From NCBI RefSeq assembly GCF_014836845.1, contig NZ_JACSQA010000008.1, forward strand, positions 1 to 64,000: 64,000 nucleotides of DNA, in the 5' to 3' direction. Position numbers and translations under genes: made by a program. Position 1 is the stretch's first letter. The number at the start of each line of letters is the position of its first letter. Source of the stretch: Ureibacillus galli (lineage in GTDB: Bacteria > Bacillota > Bacilli > Bacillales_A > Planococcaceae). Positions 44,468-53,631 of this stretch are shown here, in pieces. The notes beneath the pieces are model-generated. The model ran no database searches and had not been told where the DNA came from. It saw only the letters and a program-made list of their open reading frames with translations.

Positions 44468-45381
44468 GTAAAAAATGGCAAATCACTGTCCCTGGAAGCA
44501 CAGCTAACTTAGGACCTGGATTTGATTCCATAGGACTTAGTTTATCTTTATATTTAGAGTTAACAGTGTCCATTTCAGATAAGTGGGAAATTATCCATCT
44601 TTCTGATCATCTTCCACAAAATATCGTCATTGAAGAACATTTAATTTATGAAATTGCATCAGAAACAGCTGCTCGTTTTAATAAAGAACTTCCTCCATGC
44701 CACATTGAAATGAAAAGTGAATTGCCTTTCGCAAGAGGCTTAGGTAGTAGTGCAGCGGCGATTGTTGCGGGAGTCGAGTTAGCAAATCTTGTTTGTCAGC
44801 TGAATTTATCCACCCAAGATAAATTAAATATCACTTCTCAATTTGAAGGGCATCCGGATAATGCTACTGCATCCGTACTTGGTGGTTTAACGATTTCTAC
44901 AATGGATGATGAAGGTCACGTGGATACGATTCATGTCCAAGATTTAGATGTCTCTTTTGTCGTATTTATACCTAATGTGGAATTAAAAACATCCGACGCT
45001 CGTAGAGTATTGCCAGAACAGTTCGAGCGTCACTATGCGGTCCGTGCGAGTGCCAATGCAAACATGCTAGCTGCATCTTTCATATCAAAGGATTATAAAC
45101 GGGTTGGTTATTATATGGAGTCAGATTTATTCCATGAACCATTCCGTGCAAAGTTAATTCCATTTTTTGAAGATATTCGGCATGCAGCAAAAGAAGCTGG
45201 TGCTTATGGAACTGCATTAAGTGGTGCAGGACCAACTGTTATTTCCATCGTACCGAGCTCTTTGGGGGAAACATTTATTTTCAAAATGAAAGAACTGTTC
45301 CCCTCTCTTGAAATTATACTAACAAAAGCAGATAATCATGGGATTTCAGTAACAGAAGTTATTGAGGATGTACTTGCTTAA
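44464..45381 (+). CDS. thrB: homoserine kinase
   Basis: 305 residues of the GHMP kinase family. The ATP-binding motif [12 protein letters not shown] is at residues 88-99, and the C-terminal [11 protein letters not shown] motif is present. It phosphorylates homoserine for ThrC. It overlaps thrC by 4 bp and is followed by a terminator. Confidence 0.95.
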   Translation: MSKKWQITVPGSTANLGPGFDSIGLSLSLYLELTVSISDKWEIIHLSDHLPQNIVIEEHLIYEIASETAARFNKELPPCHIEMKSELPFARGLGSSAAAIVAGVELANLVCQLNLSTQDKLNITSQFEGHPDNATASVLGGLTISTMDDEGHVDTIHVQDLDVSFVVFIPNVELKTSDARRVLPEQFERHYAVRASANANMLAASFISKDYKRVGYYMESDLFHEPFRAKLIPFFEDIRHAAKEAGAYGTALSGAGPTVISIVPSSLGETFIFKMKELFPSLEIILTKADNHGISVTEVIEDVLA

Positions 45382-45400
45382 GTAGAAAACTCATTAATAT

Positions 45401-45445
45401 AGATGTCCAATTATTCATATATATGAACTATTGGACATCTTTTTC
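45401..45445 (+). terminator. terminator after thrCB
   Basis: AGATGTCCAAT...ATTGGACATCT with inner pairing (TTCATAT/ATATGAA), followed by TTTTTC on the plus strand. Confidence 0.85.
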
Positions 45446-45561
45446 TATTTTGAAGTACTCACCTAAAAGATGTTCATAAATACCCTAACTTCCGTACACC
45501 TCAAAAATGAGGGAAGTCATTTCGTTATATGTACTTAATTTCAATTGAAAGGAGTATCGAA

Positions 45562-46209
45562 ATGAAAATTGGCATTATTGGGGCAACTGGAAAGGCCGGC
45601 AACAATATTTTAACCGAGGCAAGGATGAGGCATCATGATGTTACAGCGATTATACCTAATAAAGACAAATTAAAAAACCAACAACATGTTAACATTATAG
45701 AAAAGGAAATATTCAATTTAACTAGAAAGGATTTGATACAATTTGATGTCGTTGTAAATGCCTTTGTTCCTGACTATGGAGAAGAACATTTACATGTTGA
45801 GATTGGCAGTTTTCTCATCTCCCTTTTAGAAAGTAGCGATACAAAGTTATTTGTAGTTGGTGGAGCCGGAAGCTTATTCATCGACGAAAAAAATACACGA
45901 CTAATCGATATTCCTGATTACCCGGAAGAGTATAAAACAATCGCTTTCCAACAGTTACGACATTTAAAAGAATTGAAACAATCCTCTCTAAAATGGACGT
46001 TTTTAAGTCCCTCCGCTCTATTTGACTCAGACGGACCGAGAACTGGCCATTACATTTTAGGCAAAGACCATCTCCTTTTAAATTCCCAACATATCAGTTA
46101 TGTAAGCTATGCAGATTATGCTGTAGCTGTTTTAGATGAATTAGAAAACCCGAAGCACGAAAATCAACGTTTTACAGTTGCATCTGAAAACGCAACAATC
46201 AGTTCCTAA
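45562..46209 (+). CDS. NAD(P)-binding epimerase/NmrA-like protein
   Basis: 215 residues with a Rossmann fold: the dinucleotide loop is IGIIGATGKAGNNI, followed by VVNAFVPD and a conserved VVGGAGSLFID. It lacks the YxxxK dyad of classical SDRs and matches the atypical NAD(P)H-binding (PF13460) group. Substrate unknown. ATG 45562 follows AAAGGAG by 7 bases; the frame to 45529 covers that site. Confidence 0.87.
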   Translation: MKIGIIGATGKAGNNILTEARMRHHDVTAIIPNKDKLKNQQHVNIIEKEIFNLTRKDLIQFDVVVNAFVPDYGEEHLHVEIGSFLISLLESSDTKLFVVGGAGSLFIDEKNTRLIDIPDYPEEYKTIAFQQLRHLKELKQSSLKWTFLSPSALFDSDGPRTGHYILGKDHLLLNSQHISYVSYADYAVAVLDELENPKHENQRFTVASENATISS

Positions 46210-46226
46210 AACATTCCTTAAAAATT

Positions 46227-46274
46227 AAAAAGAATGCCCTAAAAGCTTTCGGCGAACTTTTAGGGCATTCTTTT
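46227..46274. terminator. bidirectional terminator
   Basis: An 18-bp perfect stem AAAAGAATGCCCTAAAAG with complement between the converging NmrA-like and zupT genes. Confidence 0.9.
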
Positions 46275-46277
46275 ATT

Positions 46278-47096
46278 TTATGCTAACAGTAACAAACTTA
46301 GCGCCATGACTGCCATACCGGCAACTAAACCGTAAATCGATAAATGGGTTTCATCATATTTTTTTGCGGCTGGCAACAACTCATCTAACGATATGAACAC
46401 CATTATTCCTGCAACTGCTGCAAAAATAATACCAAACATTGTATCCGTTAAAAACGGCATTAAAATTAAATAAGCGACAACAGCCCCAATTGGTTCTGCT
46501 AACCCTGAAAGGAATGACAATTTAAATGATTTTTTTCGATTTCCTGTCGCAAAATAAATCGGGACAGCAACGGCTATACCTTCCGGAATATTGTGTATCG
46601 CAACAGCTATTGCAATTGCAACCCCGACACTCGGATCTTGAATAGCTGACATAAATGTTGCAATTCCTTCAGGAAAGTTATGAATAGCAATAGCTAAAGC
46701 AGTAAAGACTCCCATTTTCATTAACTTTTGTTCATCAATTACTTTAGAGTTTAATTCTGCTTCATGAACATCTTCCACTGTTTTCACTTCATGGGGATTA
46801 TTTTTCTTCGGAATAAATCGGTCTATTAAAGCAATAAACACCATTCCTCCAAAAAAACCGATAACCGTCATCCAATATCCTTCGGTCTCTCCTAAAGAAG
46901 CAGTTAATGCATCTTTTGCTTTAACAAATATTTCGACTAAAGAGACATAAATCATAACACCAGCAGAAAATCCTAAAGCAACAGATAGGAATTTCTTATT
47001 TGTTCTTGATGTAAAGAAAGCAATTAATGCCCCCAATCCGGTTGCTAAGCCAGCAAAAAGTGTTAAACCTAAAGCTAAAAGCACGTTTCCATCCAT
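46278..47096 (-). CDS. zupT: ZIP family metal transporter, ZupT-like
   Basis: 272 residues with eight predicted membrane segments. The metal-site helices IV and V read AIAIHNFPEGIATFM and AVAIHNIPEGIAVAV, both with the HNxPEG motif that binds zinc and other divalent cations. It imports Zn, possibly Fe and Mn, without ATP. It appears monocistronic; no Zur box was recognised upstream. Confidence 0.9.
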   Translation of the reverse strand: MDGNVLLALGLTLFAGLATGLGALIAFFTSRTNKKFLSVALGFSAGVMIYVSLVEIFVKAKDALTASLGETEGYWMTVIGFFGGMVFIALIDRFIPKKNNPHEVKTVEDVHEAELNSKVIDEQKLMKMGVFTALAIAIHNFPEGIATFMSAIQDPSVGVAIAIAVAIHNIPEGIAVAVPIYFATGNRKKSFKLSFLSGLAEPIGAVVAYLILMPFLTDTMFGIIFAAVAGIMVFISLDELLPAAKKYDETHLSIYGLVAGMAVMALSLLLLA

Positions 47097-47208
47097 TTAA
47101 TTTGTCGTCTCCTCTTATCATTTTATAATTGTATTATACACAAAAAGTTTCCTTAGTGAAACTTTTTTCGCCTCGGTTACATATTATTCACAAAGAAAAC
47201 TTTTATGC

Positions 47209-47236
47209 AAAAAAATAACACCTTTTTAGGTGTTAT
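47209..47236 (-). terminator. terminator overlapping the end of the PAP2 gene
   Basis: ATAACACCT, 4-nt loop, AGGTGTTAT followed by TTTTTTT on the minus strand. The stop codon of the PAP2 gene lies within the stem. Confidence 0.8.
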
Positions 47237-47843
47237 CTTTTAGCTTATTAAATTTCTTCTTTCTTTGTTCATACCAAAATACACAAAGGACAAACCAAGT
47301 ATATCCAAGACTCCATCCTGCAATGACGTCGGACCCGAAGTGACGACTTTCTGCGATACGGGAAAATCCAATAAGAAGGAAAAGAATAGTCGCGATGACC
47401 CAAACAATTCGACTTTTTTTACTGTTTCCAATCCATTCTGCTACTAAATAAGCAATTGTAAATAAATAAAGTATTGAGAGCATAGCATGTCCCGATGGAA
47501 AACTATAAGTGGTCAATTGATCAACTATTTCTGGTCGAGGGCGTTCAATCCATTTTTTCACTAATTGGTTTAGTACATTTCCAGCTGCTATCGTTAATAA
47601 TACAAAGATCATTCCATGATAATTTCGTTCCTTCAACCAGAGTACGATAAGTAATAATAATCCCATGACTATAACAAACCATGTATCCCCCATATAATGA
47701 AATGCAGTAATAAATCGATTCCCACCCAAAATTTCTGCTAGCGTTTTATCAAGCTGTTGTATAAAATCTGATTCAAAACTCACTAACAAACTTAAAAAAA
47801 TAACAAATGTACCTAATGCTAAAATATAATTCCATGGCTTCAA
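47226..47843 (-). CDS. PAP2 superfamily membrane phosphatase
   Basis: 205 residues with about six membrane segments. All three acid-phosphatase motifs are visible: Kx6RP (KKWIERPRP), PSGH, and SRx5Hx3D (SRIAESRHFGSD). Such enzymes dephosphorylate lipid phosphates, e.g. undecaprenyl pyrophosphate or phosphatidylglycerol phosphate; the substrate here is not known. Translation starts at TTG 47843 after GGTGGAG. Confidence 0.9.
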   Translation of the reverse strand: MKPWNYILALGTFVIFLSLLVSFESDFIQQLDKTLAEILGGNRFITAFHYMGDTWFVIVMGLLLLIVLWLKERNYHGMIFVLLTIAAGNVLNQLVKKWIERPRPEIVDQLTTYSFPSGHAMLSILYLFTIAYLVAEWIGNSKKSRIVWVIATILFLLIGFSRIAESRHFGSDVIAGWSLGYTWFVLCVFWYEQRKKKFNKLKDNT

Positions 47844-47935
47844 TGTTTACTCCACCTTTGTAAAATCACTATACTACTTAACATATTTAATTACATCTTA
47901 CCCTATGCAAGCATATTGTTGATATGGAAAAATAG

Positions 47936-47963
47936 AAAAAACCTCGACAGATTGCCGAGGTTT
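47936..47963 (-). terminator. terminator after hmoA-like gene
   Basis: AACCTCG...CGAGGTT followed by TTTTTTC on the minus strand. Confidence 0.75.
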
Positions 47964-47969
47964 AAAAGC

Positions 47970-48281
47970 TTATTGTACGTAATATAAACTGTTGGATGAA
48001 TCAATAATATAATCTGGCTTTGGTTGTCCTATTTTAGCTTTATGGCCAGCGATATGTTCAGGACTCTTTTCCCAGCCTTTCCAAGCTTCTTCAGACTCCC
48101 AGCGTACCATAATGATGACTTCTTCATCACCACGACGGGATTTTTTCACTAACACTTCTTTACCGATAAAACCAGGTTGTTGTTCCATTAAGGATGGGCC
48201 ATCTTTTTTAGCCCCAAAACGGTCAATAATTTTTTGGGCATTCCCTTCAGCAACAACAAAACGTTTCATTTGAACAAACAT
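47970..48281 (-). CDS. hmoA: heme-degrading monooxygenase, HmoA type
   Basis: 103 residues of the antibiotic biosynthesis monooxygenase (ABM) fold. The sequence closely follows B. subtilis HmoA (YetG): MFVQMKRFVV, then RRGDEEVIIMVRWESEEAWKGW and HIAGHKAKIGQPKPDYII. HmoA opens the heme ring and releases iron. ATG 48281 follows GGGAGG by 7 bases. It lies 63 bp downstream of the siderophore-binding protein gene, with a hairpin between, so it may be read through from that Fur-controlled transcript. Confidence 0.87.
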   Translation of the reverse strand: MFVQMKRFVVAEGNAQKIIDRFGAKKDGPSLMEQQPGFIGKEVLVKKSRRGDEEVIIMVRWESEEAWKGWEKSPEHIAGHKAKIGQPKPDYIIDSSNSLYYVQ

Positions 48282-48302
48282 CCTCATACCTCCCTAGAGA
48301 AA

Positions 48303-48328
48303 AAGCTGCCCTACAATCAGGACAGCTT
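48303..48328 (-). terminator. terminator after siderophore-binding protein gene
   Basis: AAGCTGTCC/GGGCAGCTT stem with a 9-nt loop and a TTTTTC tail on the minus strand. Possibly partial, since hmoA follows closely. Confidence 0.75.
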
Positions 48329-48343
48329 CAATTGGTTAACAAA

Positions 48344-49369
48344 CTATTTTAATTCATCTTTAATTTCTTGGATTTTAGCAAGTTCCGATTCTAAACCGCC
48401 ACCGCTTAAGTACCAAAGTGGGCCATCTAAATAAACAATTCGATTTTCTTTATATGCAGTTGTTTGTTTAATGATGTCATTTTCCATATCTGCTTCGATG
48501 TTAGTGTCTCCGCCTGTTGCAGCAGTACGGTCAATTACGAATAATACTTGTGGATCGAATTCTAAAATTGCTTCAAAACCAAAGTTTGAACCGTGAGATG
48601 AAGATTCGATATTATCTGTTACAGGCTTAAATCCATAAATGTCATAAATGTAGCCAAAACGAGAGTTTTGAGCAAAACCAGATAAATTACCTTCGTTATA
48701 CATTGTAACTAATGATGTATCAAATTTTCCAGCTAAAGCTTTTACATCTTCAATAGCCGTTTCAATTTCAGCAATTTTTTCTTTTGCTTCTTCTTCTTTA
48801 CCAAACATTTTTGCTGCAACATCAACAGATGCTAAAAATGTATTCCAGTAATCATCTTGAGATGTACCAACAAAGATTACATTAGGTGTAATTTCTTTTA
48901 ATTGATCATAAAATGCAGATTGACGACCTGAGATGAAAATTACATCTGGTTCAAGTTCTGCGATATCTTCCAATAATGGAGCTTTTAAAGTACCGACGTT
49001 TGCATACTCATCACTAGCATATTTTGATAAATGTTCTGGAAGAGTAGAATCTTTGGGAACACCAACAACTCCTTCTACTCCAAGTGCATCAAGTGTATCT
49101 AAGAAACCGTAATCGAATACAACCATTCTTTCAGGCATTTTTTCAAGAGTTACATCTTCATAAGCGATAGTTCCTGCTTCTTCAGATTGGCTTTCTGCAA
49201 CAGTTGGAGAAATTGTCATTGGGTATGTAGGACCCTCTGCATTTTCAGTTGTTGTTTTCTCCCCTGTAGTAGAGTTTGTATCTGATTCTTTTTTATCGTC
49301 AGAACCACATGCTGCAAGTACGAATAGTAAACTTGCCAAGATGACTGTCAATAACTTCCAATTCTTCAT
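48344..49369 (-). CDS. siderophore ABC transporter substrate-binding lipoprotein, YclQ-like
   Basis: 341 residues. A lipoprotein signal ends in LAAC with Cys21, then an acidic Ser/Thr linker and a class III periplasmic-binding fold (MVVFDYGFLDTLDALGVEGVVGVP, PDVIFISGRQSAFYDQL). It is the extracellular receptor of a YclNOPQ-type petrobactin-like siderophore importer, the other parts of which are encoded upstream. It has its own Fur box, 30-48 bp before the start, which would give it higher expression than the permeases. Confidence 0.93.
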   Translation of the reverse strand: MKNWKLLTVILASLLFVLAACGSDDKKESDTNSTTGEKTTTENAEGPTYPMTISPTVAESQSEEAGTIAYEDVTLEKMPERMVVFDYGFLDTLDALGVEGVVGVPKDSTLPEHLSKYASDEYANVGTLKAPLLEDIAELEPDVIFISGRQSAFYDQLKEITPNVIFVGTSQDDYWNTFLASVDVAAKMFGKEEEAKEKIAEIETAIEDVKALAGKFDTSLVTMYNEGNLSGFAQNSRFGYIYDIYGFKPVTDNIESSSHGSNFGFEAILEFDPQVLFVIDRTAATGGDTNIEADMENDIIKQTTAYKENRIVYLDGPLWYLSGGGLESELAKIQEIKDELK

Positions 49370-49398
49370 TTAACTTTTCTCTCCTATCTCTTATTAAC

Positions 49399-49417
49399 GA
49401 TAATGATAATCATTATC
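49399..49417. promoter_or_regulatory. Fur box upstream of the siderophore-binding protein gene
   Basis: GATAATGATAATCATTATC, 19 bp, matches the classical Fur consensus GATAATGATTATCATTATC at all but the central position. It lies 30 bp before the start codon and should repress the gene when iron is plentiful. Confidence 0.92.
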
Positions 49418-49494
49418 AATCTAATGAAAATTATAGCACTTCAAAAATAAAGGTCAATAGTTTTTTAGTTATTTTAACCAATTTTATTTTAAAA

Positions 49495-49539
49495 AATGAT
49501 TTAGAAAAGCATAGAAATTAAATACTTTTCTAAATCATT
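49495..49539 (-). terminator. terminator after the siderophore ATPase gene
   Basis: A 15-bp perfect stem AATGATTTAGAAAAG with complement and a T-rich minus-strand tail (TTTTTTAAAAT). It separates the permease/ATPase operon from the binding-protein gene. Confidence 0.82.
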
Positions 49540-49546
49540 ATGATAA

Positions 49547-50311
49547 CTAATGCGAGTTAAAATATACGCAAATACGACATCCATTTTGTTCCTGTACCGG
49601 AATATTCATGTCGTAAATTTCACGAAGAGCATCTGAATTAATGATTTCATTTGTCGGACCACTTTTTACAACTTTACCGTTTTTTAATGCAACAATATAA
49701 TCTGAATAGACTGAAGCAAAGTTAATATCATGCAATACGATGACAACTGTTTTACCTAGCTCATCCACTAGCTTACGTAAGATCTTCATTATTTGTACGG
49801 AGTGCTTCATATCCAAGTTATTTAAAGGCTCGTCTAAAAGAACATAATCTGTATCTTGGGCAATGACCATCGCGATGAAAGCCCTTTGTTTTTGTCCCCC
49901 TGAAAGCTCATCTAAAAACTTGTCTTGCATATCCGTTAAATTCATATAATCCATTGCTTGTTCGACAAACTGTTCATCCTCAGGTGTTAAACGACCTTTT
50001 GAATAAGGATAACGACCAAACGAAATCAGTTCGCGTACCGTTAAACGAACATTGATAAAGTTTGCTTGTTTTAAAATGGATACTCGCTTCGCAAATTCAA
50101 CAGATTTCCATTGTTTTACGTCATTTTTATCGAGTAATACTTCCCCTGTATCTGCATCTAATAAACGGCTCACCATTGATAGTAACGTGGATTTACCCGC
50201 ACCATTTGGACCAATAAAGGAAGTTATCGAACCTGGTTGAATCGTTACGGAAACATCTTCTACAACAGGCTTGTTACCAAACTTCTTAGTTAAACCTTTG
50301 ATTTCAATCAT
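49547..50311 (-). CDS. siderophore ABC transporter ATPase, YclP-like
   Basis: 254 residues. Walker A GPNGAGKST, signature LSGGQKQR, Walker B YVLLDEP and switch histidine in VLHDINFAS are all present. It powers import through the two permeases encoded upstream. It overlaps the end of the second permease gene by 4 bp. Type FepC/BtuD-like iron chelate family. Confidence 0.95.
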   Translation of the reverse strand: MIEIKGLTKKFGNKPVVEDVSVTIQPGSITSFIGPNGAGKSTLLSMVSRLLDADTGEVLLDKNDVKQWKSVEFAKRVSILKQANFINVRLTVRELISFGRYPYSKGRLTPEDEQFVEQAMDYMNLTDMQDKFLDELSGGQKQRAFIAMVIAQDTDYVLLDEPLNNLDMKHSVQIMKILRKLVDELGKTVVIVLHDINFASVYSDYIVALKNGKVVKSGPTNEIINSDALREIYDMNIPVQEQNGCRICVYFNSH

Positions 50312-51261
50312 CCTGCTGCCCTACTTTCCTTTAGTAATAAATAAATGAAGTAAATACCACCAATAAAGTTGATAATAACACTTAATGTAGTACTCATTTC
50401 AAACACATGTTCAACGATAAATTGACCACCGACTAAAGCGATGACACTCATTAAGCCGGCCCCTAAAATATGAATTGAATGTTTATATGTGACTAAAAAT
50501 TGATAAGAAAGATTCGCTACGATTAAACCAAAGAACGTAATTGGACCGACGAGAGCAGTCGATGTAGCAATGAGTACCGATGATAAAATCAATACATTCA
50601 TCACTAAACGGTCATAATTTATTCCTAGGTTTATCGCATTTTCCCTTCCAAGGGACATAACATCTAACTGACCCATAATACGATATCCGTATATGAAGGC
50701 AATTAATAATATTACAATGGCAATATATAATAACTCGACTTTAATATTCGAGAAACTTGCAAATAATCGATTTTGTAGGCTTAAATATTCTACTGGGTCA
50801 ATTAATACTTGCAAGAACGTTACAAGACTTCCAAGCAATGTTCCTAAAATCATCCCAATTAATAATAATAAATAAATCGGATGTTTATCCGCTCGAAATA
50901 GGAAACGATATAAAAACAATGCAAATAGAACCATTGCCCCTATCGCTACCGCAAAATTTAAATATTGATTTAACACCCAAATAGACATTGATCCAGCTAA
51001 AAAGTATATGAGCGTTTGTACAACCTCATACATAGAATCAAGACCCATTACAGAGGGAGTTAAAATACGGTTATGTGTGATTGTTTGGAATACTACCGTC
51101 GAATAAGCAATAGCAAACCCCGTTACGATCATTGCACCGACACGCATCATACGTCTTGGGAATGCGTAATCAAAACCACCTTTAATATCGTAAAATCCGT
51201 ATAGCAAAATACAAATAATTGCTACAACAGCTAAAATAATTAGTTTAGTACTATTTCGCAT
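50308..51261 (-). CDS. siderophore ABC transporter permease, YclO-like
   Basis: 317 residues with nine to ten membrane segments of the FecCD/BtuC family. The conserved segments LVGPITFFGLIVANLSYQFL and MSLGRENAINLGINY (ATPase contact) are present. It overlaps the first permease gene by 11 bp, so it forms a heterodimeric channel with it. Confidence 0.93.
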   Translation of the reverse strand: MRNSTKLIILAVVAIICILLYGFYDIKGGFDYAFPRRMMRVGAMIVTGFAIAYSTVVFQTITHNRILTPSVMGLDSMYEVVQTLIYFLAGSMSIWVLNQYLNFAVAIGAMVLFALFLYRFLFRADKHPIYLLLLIGMILGTLLGSLVTFLQVLIDPVEYLSLQNRLFASFSNIKVELLYIAIVILLIAFIYGYRIMGQLDVMSLGRENAINLGINYDRLVMNVLILSSVLIATSTALVGPITFFGLIVANLSYQFLVTYKHSIHILGAGLMSVIALVGGQFIVEHVFEMSTTLSVIINFIGGIYFIYLLLKESRAAG

Positions 51262-52204
51262 ATGCTCTCCCCCTAAACAACATAATTAAGAAGATCGCAC
51301 TGCCGATTACCGCTACCGTAACATTTACCGGTATTTCATATGGATATATTATGACGCGTCCTAAAATGTCACAGATTAATAGGAAAACAACACCAAGAAC
51401 CGCTGTATGCGGAATCGTCTTCCGCAAATTGTCCCCTAAATAAAGGGAGACGATATTCGGTACAATTAATCCGAGGAATGGAATCACTCCGACTGTTAGT
51501 ACGACTGTTGTAGCGATAATTGCCACAAGAATTAAGCCAATATTTAGTACGAATTTATAACTTAAACCTAAGTTTTTGGCGAAATCTTCACCCATACCTG
51601 CAACAGTGAATTTGTTCGCATATAAATAGGCTAAAATCACAGCTGGTATACTTAAATATAGTAATTCATAACGTCCTGATATAACTAAAGTAAAGCTTCC
51701 CATTAACCAAGAAGAAATATTTTGAAGTAAATCCGCTTCATAAGCAAAAAACGTTGTGATGGAAGATAAAATGTTTCCATACATAATCCCGATTAAAGGG
51801 ACAAAAATTACATCTTTAAACTTTATACGATCTAAAATTTGCATGAATAGCAAAGTTCCAACTAACGCAAATACAAAGCTAAAAATAATTTGCTGTGTAT
51901 ACGTTACATTTGTAAAGAACAGCATCGAAATGAGAATCCCTAACTTAGCGGCATCTAATGTTCCAGCTGTCGTTGGAGAAACGAATTTGTTTCGACTTAA
52001 GCTTTGCATAATCAAGCCCGCGATACTCATCCCTATCCCCGCTAAAATAATCGCCATTAGACGTGGTACACGACTGATTAAGAAAATTTGTGTTTCTTCT
52101 GATTGCCAGTCAAGTAAATCAGTTGGCTTTATATCAATCGCGCCAATAAATAGCGAGATAAACGACAGGATGATCGCTGCGATAATTAACATCCACAGTC
52201 TCAT
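51251..52204 (-). CDS. siderophore ABC transporter permease, YclN-like
   Basis: 317 residues, FecCD/BtuC family with nine to ten membrane segments; conserved motifs ILAGIGMSIAGLIMQSLSRN and VGVIPFLGLIVPNIVSLYLG. It is the first gene of the yclNOP-like unit. I choose ATG 52204 with GGGG 6 bases upstream over ATG 52216. A Fur box lies 38 bp upstream, so the importer is iron-repressed. Gene order matches B. subtilis yclN-O-P-Q. Confidence 0.93.
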   Translation of the reverse strand: MRLWMLIIAAIILSFISLFIGAIDIKPTDLLDWQSEETQIFLISRVPRLMAIILAGIGMSIAGLIMQSLSRNKFVSPTTAGTLDAAKLGILISMLFFTNVTYTQQIIFSFVFALVGTLLFMQILDRIKFKDVIFVPLIGIMYGNILSSITTFFAYEADLLQNISSWLMGSFTLVISGRYELLYLSIPAVILAYLYANKFTVAGMGEDFAKNLGLSYKFVLNIGLILVAIIATTVVLTVGVIPFLGLIVPNIVSLYLGDNLRKTIPHTAVLGVVFLLICDILGRVIIYPYEIPVNVTVAVIGSAIFLIMLFRGRAYAK

Positions 52205-52241
52205 TTTTATCCCCATATTCTATTTATTCTCAAGTATGTAA

Positions 52242-52256
52242 TGAAAATGATTCTCA
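52242..52256. promoter_or_regulatory. Fur box upstream of the permease operon
   Basis: TGAAAATGATTCTCA fits the 7-1-7 Fur core TGATAATNATTATCA with two mismatches. It lies 38 bp before the first permease start codon. Confidence 0.8.
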
Positions 52257-52432
52257 ACCTCGAGTACGTATTTCATTATAAGTTGAAAAAGTTGAAAAAT
52301 CAATGACGATAACTTGCGAACTTGAAAAATAAGAGGTTAAATTTTAAACTTTGTAACGGTTATTTATATTAAAATGATTTCTTTAATCCATCTACATTCT
52401 TACTTTTGAAAAAATCGAACAATTAATAAAAA

Positions 52433-52459
52433 AAGCTTAACTCGATTCGAGTTAAGCTT
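52433..52459. terminator. terminator after the DUF6612-like lipoprotein gene
   Basis: AAGCTTAACTCGA/TCGAGTTAAGCTT, followed by TTTTTTTATT on the minus strand. Confidence 0.85.
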
Positions 52460-52468
52460 ACAAATAAA

Positions 52469-53326
52469 TTAATATTGAACTTCAATCGCTTTATCAATTA
52501 CTTCCTGTGGAATTTTAATTTCTTCCACTCCGTTGAAATTATCAAATTGACTAACCATATCCGTCGTAATTTTCATTGGCTGACCTTCTAAATCCATCGT
52601 GAAAGTGACATTCATGTCCATTGTCGTAATATCGAACGTTTCTTTATCAATTTCAATTTTATAATTTAAACTATCAACCTTCGTTTTTTCAAGAACTTGA
52701 GTATCCTCTTCAGAAAGTCCTAATGATTGATTAATTTGCATTTGCTCTAACATGTACTCTGTAAACTTATCACTAGCAGCATCTAATGTAAGAATGTACT
52801 GATCATCCGACTGTTCAAATGTAAAATCATTAATAAACGATTTCATTTGTTCCAGCTGTTCAGATGTATTTACTTGATTCGCTGTTTGTCCCATCATCGC
52901 ATCAAACTCTTCAGATGGTAGCTTCACCCATTGGTTCGCTTCAGAGTCGAACATGTACATTCCGTCTTTCGTCATATACATTTCCATTCCCATTGATGCA
53001 TCGCCTTCTGTTGTTGGCTCACCCATCGTCATTGTTCCATCCATGTACATAGAAACGGGATCTGTTACCATATCCATTTTTAAATCACTTTTCGTTGTCA
53101 TTTCAATACTTTCTTCGCCAGTTCCAAATCCGATTGTTTGGTCCATCTTAATTGATCCACTAAGACTTTTCAGTTCATTTTGTCGGTCGATTGCATTTTT
53201 ATAAACCTCATCTAACGTCAAATCACTGCTTTTCGATGTCGCACCTGACTGTGGTTTTGCAGTGCTATTACATGCTGTTAACACGAATAACATGATAGCG
53301 ATTAATAAATAACCCCATTTTTTCAT
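52469..53326 (-). CDS. lipoprotein, DUF6612/LppX-like fold
   Basis: 285 residues. A lipoprotein signal ends in LTAC with Cys19. The mature part has repeating beta strands with Met-rich segments (MYMDGTMTMG, MGMEMYMTKDGMYMF) and resembles the LppX/LolA-type lipoproteins grouped under DUF6612. It may bind a hydrophobic ligand, but the role is unknown. ATG 53326 follows AAAGGAAGGG; the longer frame to 53389 has no site. The Met richness is notable and might reflect metal binding or oxidation sensing (speculative). Confidence 0.8.
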   Translation of the reverse strand: MKKWGYLLIAIMLFVLTACNSTAKPQSGATSKSSDLTLDEVYKNAIDRQNELKSLSGSIKMDQTIGFGTGEESIEMTTKSDLKMDMVTDPVSMYMDGTMTMGEPTTEGDASMGMEMYMTKDGMYMFDSEANQWVKLPSEEFDAMMGQTANQVNTSEQLEQMKSFINDFTFEQSDDQYILTLDAASDKFTEYMLEQMQINQSLGLSEEDTQVLEKTKVDSLNYKIEIDKETFDITTMDMNVTFTMDLEGQPMKITTDMVSQFDNFNGVEEIKIPQEVIDKAIEVQY

Positions 53327-53631
53327 AATACCCTTCCTTTCACAAACCTTTAGTTTTCTTTTAGCTATGAACATAACTTTGTTTGACAAAATTATGATTA
53401 CATTTCATAGAGTAACAGTGTTTACAATATTTTCCTATCTATTTTTGTTATTTTCATATAAAATGTTACTTTTTTACTTCTTTCCTATTTACTACTATTT
53501 CTCTATATGAATCTTCTATTCTATAGGAGAATACCCACTATTTGTTAGTACGTATAAAGAGTGTAAAAGGTGTCAATTTTTCCTGAAGAAATAAAAAAAA
53601 AGAAGTGTGAATAAATCACACCTCTTTTATA
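53327..53631. other. intergenic region
   Basis: About 305 bp of AT-rich DNA between the lipoprotein gene and the POT transporter gene, both on the minus strand. It contains the POT terminator near one end; otherwise I see only AT-rich sequence and no clear operator or small gene. Confidence 0.5.
53598..53628 (-). terminator. terminator after POT transporter gene
   Basis: AAAAGAAGTGTGA...TCACACCTCTTTT (one G-U/mismatch) followed by a run of T on the minus strand. Confidence 0.85.
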
